Source: Epichloe hybrida (lineage: Eukaryota; Ascomycota; Sordariomycetes; Hypocreales; Clavicipitaceae). From it: DNA of 64,000 nucleotides. The notes beneath the pieces were generated by a model, which was not told the DNA's origin, searched no databases, and saw nothing but the letters and a program-made list of their open reading frames with translations. Below, in pieces: positions 56,617-64,000 of the stretch. A program made the translations under genes and the position numbers. Where the stretch lies: positions 62,001-126,000 of the forward strand of contig JAFEKR010000028.1 of the NCBI GenBank assembly GCA_019022495.1, given 5' to 3'. How positions within the stretch are numbered: position 1 is the first letter of the stretch; every line of letters starts with the position of its first letter.

Positions 56617-57926
56617 TGATGGCTCACGCAGAACGGCAACATTCATCACCTCGGCTTCTTACCTCTGTCAACTCTGACGTCTTCATCGCTTCACTTCTTG
56701 ATGGAATGTTTTATTTAGCGACGGCTTCTTTTTCGTTTCGTTTCGTTTCTTTTTCTTCTTCTTCAGGTTCAAGTACCTTGTTTCCTATACCCCCCTTCAA
56801 TTTCGTTGATTGGCTTTCGGTTCTGCATCACTGCAGCCTGGCGTTACAGGATCAACATAGGATGCCGAGATGCGCTCGGCGGGCAATTAGACTGAGACTT
56901 TGATGAGCCACGTGGGTTGAAATGAGAATGGGGGCTCACAGAACAAGAAGAAGCTTTCGGAGCTCGTCACGGAGTTTTCCTTGAATTTTTTTCATACGTC
57001 ATGAACGGTTTTATTTCGACTTCGACTTGGCCTTCTCTTCTCTTTTCTTCCCAGCACGCGAGAGAAGGTCTTTGCTTCTCTCGATTCACCGGCAACGGTG
57101 TTCCTTGGGCTTTCAGCATGCGCAATTTTATTGGAAATCACATACAGACTGGATTATTTTTTTTTTTTTTTTTTTTTTGCACACGAACGACGGCCCTAAA
57201 GAGAAAATGGCAACATCCCTCGATGGGGCACCCTGGAAATGTGGCGTTTCATTTATTCTTTGTATTTTTTATTTTTTTTTCATTCTTGGCGGAAGAATAG
57301 GCGGTCTTTCTCTTTCGCTGAATGGCTGGGACGCTGGGTGGCTCTTCACATTCGGGTTTGGGGCAACGAGGTTGGATTGGATTTTGATAGACGGCGGGTA
57401 TGAAACGGGAGCCGATTACTGAGGTTCATTCTCACATCTTCTTTTGCCGCCTGATAAGTCTCATTCTCATGACCAAATCAACCTGGATTTTTTTTTTGAA
57501 CTTGCATCCTTTAGTTTGTTCGGTGAGATGTGCTGAGGAAGTTCAACTCGGGATTATGCAACGAAGGGGGACTTGCAGATCTGGCTACAACTTGTTGGAG
57601 CGTCAGCCACGAACGACATGGCGGTGGCAGCCTACCAGCCACAAGAATGATCCGAGGCGGAGCCTGTTCCTTTGCTGTTTGCTGATAGTATTTGATAACA
57701 TTAACATTCCGTACCGAGTAGTCCGTACCGAGTACAATCTTATCTTTTCTTCGCTTTCCTTTTTTACCCCTCCTTGGAATGACCTACCTTGGACCCCTTG
57801 GACCACCCCCGCCTTTCGTTGTTGTTGACTTCGATGCTGGAGCACTCGGGGGTTTTGTTTTAATTAGCCGTCTTCAGCTAATCGCCCCTTGTAGTCCGTC
57901 CGTATTTGTCTCAAGGCCTCGTAGCA
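56617..57926. other. intergenic: MFS 3' side and regulator promoter
   Basis: This 1.3-kb region lies between two plus-strand genes. It has a ttcgtttcgtttc repeat near 56730, long T runs (57159-57178, 57270-57282) and paired ccgtaccgagta words at 57709-57735. No coding content is recognised. It includes the promoter of the large Zn2Cys6 regulator. Confidence 0.5.
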
Positions 57927-60900
57927 ATGCCATCGCATGGTCATGGTCCTTCGTCTCCCAACCACAAGCAAAAAGGGACCAAGAGACAGCGACAGTCTTC
58001 TCACGACCAGATTGCCGTCATTGCCGTCGATGCCGTCGATGCCGGCCAACCTGCAGGTGGTGATGCCACCGGCAAAGCTGGCCAACCCGGCCAAAGCAGC
58101 AACTTCCGCAATGTGAGCGCCTGCAATCGCTGCAGATTGCGCAAGAATCGCTGTGACCAGAAGCTCCCCAGCTGCGCCAGCTGCGCCAAGGCCCGTGTCG
58201 CTTGCGTTGGCTATGACCCCATCACGAAGAAGGAAATTCCGCGAAGGTTCGTTCGCACGCTTTTTTTTTTTTTCCCCATGCCCATCTCATCTTCTCTGAT
58301 TACATGAACAACAAAGTGTACTGAGTTTTTCATGAACCCTAGCTACGTCTTCTATCTAGAAACCCGTGTGGAGCAGCTCGAGAAGCTGCTGACGGACAAC
58401 GACATCTCGTTCCCGCCAGCCGAAAACCTCGAGTCGTGTTCTCGCCCATTCCCATCGACGGATGCTGCGACCGGCACCGAAGCTGGTGGTCGCGATGATG
58501 CGAAGCAGCTCCAAGCTTTGGGGGCGCTCAAGGTGAAAGAGGCCCCTCCGAGCCCGGCTCTGGCCAACATCATGAGCCCTCCAAAGACCAGATCGTTGGC
58601 CTCCGCATCCGGCGTGTCTTTCGCCAGAGTAGTCTTTGCGGCGGTGCAGTACTCTGTGTCTGAGCATACGGGTACCGCCGAGCGCATCGCAGGCCGCAAA
58701 CACGGCACCGGCACCGGCGCTTCAATGAGAGATTCGTTCTTTGGCCTTCATACGAGACCGACCATTCAGCCAGCGCCTTTTCCGGACAAGGAAGAAGGAA
58801 CGCGACTCGCCACACTCTACTTCGAGCACGCCAATCCTCAGATCCCAGTACTTCATCGGGTCGAGTTCATGCAGACGCTCGACAAGGCGTACGAGAACGC
58901 TACCAAGGGCCTGACGGCCCAGGAACTATACATGATGAACATGGTTTTTGCCATAGGCTCGGGGGTTATTCTTGGTGAGCCGGTCAAGACCTCAGCTTCG
59001 GGAAATCCCAAAATGTCCTTGACTCGTCCCAAGACTGCGTGTCAGCCTGAGGAATACCATGCCAGCGCCATTGTACATCTGGAAGAGTGTCTGAGCACGA
59101 GTGGTGGCTACTTGGAGGTTCTTCAGGCGGTCCTGTTGCTCGCTAATTTTGCGCTGTTACGGCCCGTTCCGCCCGGACTATGGTGAGCCAACGATGCCTT
59201 TTTGTTCAGTCTCATGGTTATTATCGCTTCACACAACTTGGCTAACATGGCTTCTTTTCTTATGCTCGTTCGCAGGTACATCACCGGAGTGGCGGTACGA
59301 TTAGCCGTAGATTTAGGGCTCCATCACGAAGATGGAGGAGATGCCCAAGCAATCCCTCCCGAACCGAGCGCGGATCCCGACGCTGCTCGAGCTGTGGAAA
59401 ACCGGCAAGGCAGTGCTCAAGACCGCGGCCGGCGACTATGGACCCGCGATTTACGACGACGCCTGTGGTGGTGCACTTATACCCTTGACAGATTGGTGAG
59501 CACTTGTGTGGGGAGGCCGTTCGGCGTTGGCGATGACGTCATTACCACTGAGCTGCCCTCTCTCCTGGACGACGAATTCATCACTCGAACCGGATTTCAG
59601 GAGCCCCCGGACGGCGAAGATCATCCCAGCTATAAGCATGTCGCACACCATTACTTCCGTCTGCGGCTTCTGCAGTCCGAGATACTACAAGTTCTTCAGC
59701 ACAATCAGGCGCAGATCGCGCGCGCAAGTAGCAGAGCCTCCAGCAGGATGTACCCCGAGATGCGCCCACACCTGCCGTCCCCGTTCCTGGTTCAGTTTGA
59801 CTCGTTCCGTTCGTGGAGAATCGACATTGATAGGAGACTGTATCATTGGAAGACGTCGGCACCAACGAGGGAAGAAACGGGTGTCGCCTTCTCCACCGAA
59901 TTTCTGGAACTCAACTACTGGCAAGCAATCATACTCTTGTACAGACAGAGTCTCAGTGTGCCTGCCATGTTTGAGGGAGAATACAACCCTTCGAATGAGG
60001 TGAACAGTCCATCAGCCTTCACAGCAGAACTCCGAGAAGATGAAGATCGCATATACTTGAAAGTGGCGGAAGCAGGCCAGAAGATCCTACGAATTTACCG
60101 CCAGCTTCATCTCAGCGGGCTCGTGAGCTATACCTATCTATCGACTCATCATCTCTTCATGGCCGGCATCTCGTACCTGTACGCAATCTGGCACTCATCT
60201 CTGGTGAGAAGTCGCTTGGTAAGATAAGACCCCCCCCCCCCTTTGTCTTCTCATGTAATTGGCCGTTTTTCTTAAATCTAACTGTCAGATTTTCAAAAAA
60301 ATAAAAATAAAAGACCATGGACGAAGTAGACTTTACCATTCTAGCAGCCAAGTCAGTCTTTTCAGACATGATTGAAAAGTGTCCACCGGCTGAGACATGC
60401 CGAGACGCTTTTGACCGAACAGCCAAGGCGACCATTAAAATGGCCAGCTCAAGTGGCGGTTTTGGTGTACAATCATCCCAGCAGCCACGACGGCAAAGAA
60501 GAGGAACGATGACTTGGACTACAGCCCCAGATGGATCATCCTCCTCGATGATGAACAATGTTTCCCGCCATCGGCACCATCAATCGGAGCAGGCACCGTT
60601 CACGTTGGACCTTTCTTTGTCGGACAATTCTTCATCGCCCGGCCTTTCTGCGGCGGGGGGGTTGGCGGCGGTGGCTGGACAAACACGGCCTCTTGCCAAA
60701 GGAAAGGCGCTTGATACCCATACAGATACATTCATGAGTGGCCATTGTCCAGCGCGCAGCGGCCCCAGTCCCACCGATGGCATGAGCCAAGATGACGGAT
60801 CCTCGATCGACCCATCGCTTGTTCCAGTTCCATCACCATCACCTCCGATGACACGCCACAGCGCACCTCGGGACGGCTCGGGCGGATCCTTCACGGGTCA

Positions 60901-61150
60901 GCAGTTTGGTGTCCAAGGTTCGGCGGACTACCCCGACGTCCACACCATGGACTTTCTACACAACCTGGGGGCGACCCCCGATGGCGATCTCAGTGGTGTT
61001 GACCAGGGAAACATTGATCTCGGGTTCGGCATCAACTGGGACGGCATGCACAATGAGTACGGAGAGGGCCAACAAATCAATCCCTTCGACACCTTTTTTT
61101 TCGGCGGGCAGCAAAGCGGTGGAGGGGGGGAGCAACAACGGCAGCAGTAA
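57927..61150 (+). CDS. Zn2Cys6 transcription factor with fungal TF domain
   Basis: Four exons, 57927..58246, 58343..59182, 59276..60218 and 60314..61150, give 979 aa. The zinc cluster at residues 66-93 has perfect C-x2-C-x6-C-x6-C-x2-C-x6-C spacing (CNRCRLRKNRC..CASC..C). A linker (GYDPITKKEIPRSYVFYLET) and a leucine-rich dimer helix (RVEQLEKLL) follow. The middle homology region spans about residues 255-700, with ATLYFEHANPQIPVLHRVEF, YITGVAVRLAVDLGLHHEDG, RRRLWWCTYTLDRLVSTCVG and RPFGVGDDVITTELPS. The Gln/Gly/Pro-rich C-terminus probably activates transcription. The linker resembles yeast Ppr1 (CVSLDPATGKDVPRSYVFFL), but the target genes are unknown. The start is the first ATG; the MFS gene upstream is a possible but unproven target. 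Confidence 0.88.
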
Positions 61151-62384
61151 CGGCACTGGCACTGGGAATAATCACTGAGCAAAATGGAGAAAAGCTCTGT
61201 CTGACAAAGTATATCGCCCACGCAAACTTGTACATACTGGGGTGGGCTTGGGAAGAAGACGGGGCAGGTGGACGGACTCACCTTGGGTTCCTTACTATCG
61301 GGAAAATCCGAAAGGGGTGTCGTGTCGTGCCCGCACGACACGAGCGGCGCGATTTCACATGCATCTTTCTATATACCCTTTGAAGCGGCTGATGGTCAGG
61401 CGCTCTCAAGTATTTGATGATGGTTATTGAGGGGGCCATATGAATTTCAAATTAGGTCACGTTCATCCCAGTGCCATGCCATTTCATGGCCTTCATCATG
61501 CAAGTTTCCACTCGTTGAGATGGAACCGAACGCTGGCAGCCTTCAACATGCCATCTCGATCCCATCTGAGTCAACTCCCCCCTCTTTCTCAAACAAGCTG
61601 CTCCCATCAGATATCAGAAATACCCTTCTTCCCCCCACCCCGACTACCCCCGCCCGCTACGCCCACGGCTCTTCTTCTTCCTCCTCGCCTCCCGCGGGCT
61701 ATGCTCCTCAATCACCACGACCTCATCCTCGCCTTCGTCCCTCGCGACCCTCGCGACCCTCGGCCGCGGCCCCCGCGGCCCCCGCCCGGAGCCACCAGCC
61801 CTCTCCCTCTCCCTCACGACGCGCCCCGGACCGTGGCCCCCGCGGCGGGAGCTCAGCACGCTCGCGCCGTAGCCATAGCGTCCAGCGAGGGAGACCAGGA
61901 AAAGGAGGACGACGACGACGACGACGACCAGGACCAGGACGCCGGCGAGCGATGGCGACCACCGCGCCTGGAGGGGGGGAGGAGTCGAGGCCGTTGTAGG
62001 TGCTGGGGATGGCGACGAATGCACTGGGTTGGGCTGGGTCTTCTTGTCCCTGTGCTTGTGCTTGTGCTTGTGCTTGTCCCGGGGGCTGCTGCTGCAGGAC
62101 GGGCATGAGTTTTTTTTTTTTTTTTTTTTTTTTCCCTCAGATTTAGTGGTGGTTTTTTTTCCTTCTTCGATGACGGAGACGGAGACGGAGACGGAGACGG
62201 AGACGGAGACGCGCTCTCGTGGAATGTGCGTGACGTGACGTGACGTGACGTGGCGTGGCGGGGGGGAGGCCCGTCCGCATCGGCTCGTGAACCGTTCGCG
62301 GGTGATGATTGGGGAAATGAGGGGACAGACAATTCGACTGACCCTTCTTATACGAATTGAGTTTCTTAATTTACATAATGTCTT
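61151..62384. other. low-complexity intergenic region
   Basis: This 1.2-kb region lies between the Zn2Cys6 gene and tRNA-Phe. It is GC-rich, with cgcgaccct, gcggccccc, acgacgacg, gcttgt and ggagac repeats (about 61740-62210) and a 23-T tract at 62110-62132. Open frames here on both strands are repeat-driven (Arg/Pro or Ser/Thr runs) and I do not accept them as genes. Confidence 0.55.
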
Positions 62385-62481
62385 GCGGCCATAGATTAGC
62401 TGGGAGATCGTCAGACTGAAGTCAACTTCAATCCTACGGATGCCTATCTGAAGGTCGTGTGTTCGAGTCACACTGGCCGCA
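62385..62481 (+). tRNA. tRNA-Phe (GAA) with a 24-nt intron
   Basis: Exons 62385..62421 and 62446..62481 give a 73-nt tRNA. The acceptor stem pairs GCGGCCA with TGGCCGC, leaving discriminator A. The D-stem is GATT/GATC. The anticodon stem TCAGA pairs with TCTGA around loop CTGAAGA, giving anticodon GAA. The T-arm is GTGTG-TTCGAGT-CACAC. The intron 62422..62445 sits right after position 37, the canonical place for tRNA introns. A T-rich run starting at 62486 serves as the Pol III terminator. Confidence 0.95.
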
Positions 62482-62485
62482 TACC

Positions 62486-62500
62486 TTTTTTTTTTTTTTT
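62486..62500 (+). terminator. Pol III terminator of tRNA-Phe
   Basis: A run of 15 T begins four bases after the mature tRNA end. Four or more T on the coding strand terminate RNA polymerase III. Confidence 0.85.
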
Positions 62501-62767
62501 CTTTTCTTGGAACTTGACGATGTCGGTTCTTGGTTGAACAGGAGGGACCTTCCTAGATTCTGGATTCTTAGACTTTGCTCTCTTATAGTAGACTACAATA
62601 ATAACCAATGCAGTTCAAGGTTTTTATTTTTAGCGCCACATGGTCTGGTACTAGAATTGCCTCTCGAGTCTTTACCCACTCGCATACAGGATACAGCAGT
62701 ATATTACTACACACAAAGTTGCTCGGCGCTTCACACTTCACATCAAGCTGCGCGCCGAAATCACCAC

Positions 62768-63799
62768 TCAGCGCTCTTGATGCAGCAATTCAGGACTTCG
62801 GTACTGGCACGTGTCTGTACCGGTTACGACGTAAAGTTCGCCCGAAGAGTCACTCGTCATGAACAGTCTCTTTCCTGTGCCGTCAAATACAAGTCCCACC
62901 GGCCGGAAACACCTTTTTGGGCAGGCTGCATTGTCCGCGTTCCACATCAGCTCTTGCTCTGCGGCGTCACTATGTTTGTCCGCTCTGGGAAACCCCTTCG
63001 AGTAAGCCACACGGCTGAGGCGATATCCGTTTGGAGGCTTGCGGTTCCTGTCGGGCCAAACATGTCAGTCATTGTCCTGGCACCCATCGACGTTGGAGCC
63101 ATCGAATATTGCGACACACGCAGGGTAGCCGTAGTTTTTTCCATAGACTTTACTCCTGGTGTCGTTGGGGAGTCCGTGGAAGTTGAGCTCTTCACCCGGG
63201 TTGGTGTTGTGCACATCGACCCCTTTGCGCTTCATATTGTCGATGGAGTTCTCAACAGACCACTGCCGTACAGTTAGTCACTCATAGTTCCTTCCCAGCG
63301 AGATGCACGTCGATCATGTATATATATATATATATATATCACTTACAATGTAGCCTGTGGTGGCATCATCAGCCACGCCCACGCTGTTTTCTGAGACCCC
63401 ATCCGAGCACTTGTCCGTCCGAATACTGCACAGCACTGCTGCGCTTGAGAAGCTCATCCAGAGGCCAAGCAACAAGAGAAGGCATCATGACATGATGCAT
63501 ACACTCTTGTCCGCAACAAGCTGGGTGCTGGACGTGACGCAAGTCTCAAGCCCAGCGCCATGATTCAAGACGATGCGTCGAACGCCATGTCCACTTCCCT
63601 CGACCACCAACAGGTTACCCTTTGAGTCGGCGACGATGCCTCATGGCCCTTTCAAGTCGTTGGCCAGGACTTTGAATTGCACGCCAGGAGCGACCTGTGG
63701 ATTCGATTTGGGCTTCAAGTCGTGGCACTGCGTCGCCAGTGCCAGGCCAGCGAAGCAGAAGAATGTGGCAACCAATAATCGTAACGAAGCCATGTTCAT
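62768..63799 (-). pseudogene. decayed secreted quinoprotein dehydrogenase-like gene
   Basis: On minus, an ATG at 63799 opens with a signal peptide (MNMASLRLLVATFFCFAGLA). Beta-propeller sequence of the glucose/sorbosone dehydrogenase type follows: APGVQFKVLANDLKGP, then GIVADSKGNLLVVEGSGHGV. The codon between GP and GIVAD is TGA (63641-63643), where the family usually has Arg. A second stop follows ADKSV, and the region then jumps to ENSVGVADDATTGYI, a GTAAGT intron containing a TA repeat, and WSVENSIDNMKRKGVDVHNT. After GSNVDGCQDND comes another TGA (63065-63067). The end resumes at PPNGYRLSRVAYSKGFP and LMWNADNAACPKRCFRPVGL, finishing SDSSGELYVVTGT. Roughly 130 and 50 residues of the family appear deleted. 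Living members use PQQ or act on sugars; this copy cannot make a full enzyme. Confidence 0.8.
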
Positions 63800-64000
63800 T
63801 GTTGATACCCCCTCCCGAAACGAACGGCGGAACGGACCCCAAAAAGAGGGAGGGAGGGGGTTTGGGTGGCAGGACCAAGAGTATTTATTGATGTATGTAC
63901 GTACATCCGTGAGGTGTTTCTCATTGGCGACCTCCTCTTGTACAATCCGACCATTCCATTCCAGCCGGCGGCGCCTTACTAATAAAAGTTATGCCTACAG

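Noticed and set aside
61427..62332. Overlapping open frames of 127-275 aa on both strands
   Set aside because: They consist of Arg/Pro, Ser and Lys runs produced by simple repeats and GC-rich sequence, with no domain words and no supporting intron pattern.

Overview
This window is nuclear DNA from a filamentous ascomycete (Pezizomycotina). The evidence is: about twenty protein genes with short GT-AG introns (mostly 50-125 nt), Zn2Cys6 regulators of the fungal type, a MOB3/phocein gene with the class II fungal architecture, and a tRNA-Phe carrying an intron after position 37. The gene set and protein sequences look most like Sordariomycetes, probably Hypocreales. That placement is an inference and I cannot name a species.

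Layout. 0-5.4 kb: an imperfect tandem repeat, a large J-domain protein and a CUE-domain ER membrane protein, both on minus. 6.3-11 kb: CCR4-NOT subunit NOT2 and the G3E GTPase/zinc chaperone ZNG1, both minus; the 5' end of ZNG1 is duplicated in tandem. 11.4-15.7 kb: MOB3 (plus), then a Zn2Cys6 regulator (minus) that has lost the middle of its regulatory domain. 15.7-19.9 kb: a gene-free stretch rich in TGTACATA/CATA motifs. 19.9-29.8 kb: a MOSC (mARC-like) gene with a problematic last splice site, then condensin SMC2 (minus) and INCENP (plus) sharing one divergent promoter. 30.5-43.6 kb: a dense housekeeping block with a mitochondrial DEAD-box helicase, PEX7, an AlkB-family dioxygenase with CUE-like and GRF parts, RIB7, ribokinase, a conserved unknown 554-aa protein, an AKTIP/FTS-like UBC-fold protein and a CCDC124/Lso2-like protein. 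43.6-54.5 kb: gene-poor, holding only URA5, an AT-rich probable RIP remnant and microsatellites. 54.5-61.2 kb: an MFS transporter and a 979-aa Zn2Cys6 regulator. 62.4-63.8 kb: tRNA-Phe(GAA), then a decayed quinoprotein dehydrogenase-like pseudogene.

Most genes are unrelated housekeeping genes. The clearest functional pairing is SMC2-INCENP, two mitotic chromosome proteins transcribed from one 489-bp region that carries ACGCG cores. I found no biosynthetic cluster, no intact transposon and no CRISPR-like array. The most unusual signals are structural: the ZNG1 exon duplication, two internally deleted genes, and the apparent loss of an in-frame splice acceptor just before the predicted Mo-ligand exon of the MOSC gene. 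Exon models were built by hand from splice consensus, reading phase and recalled family conservation. Each stated exon set sums to a whole number of codons except where noted.
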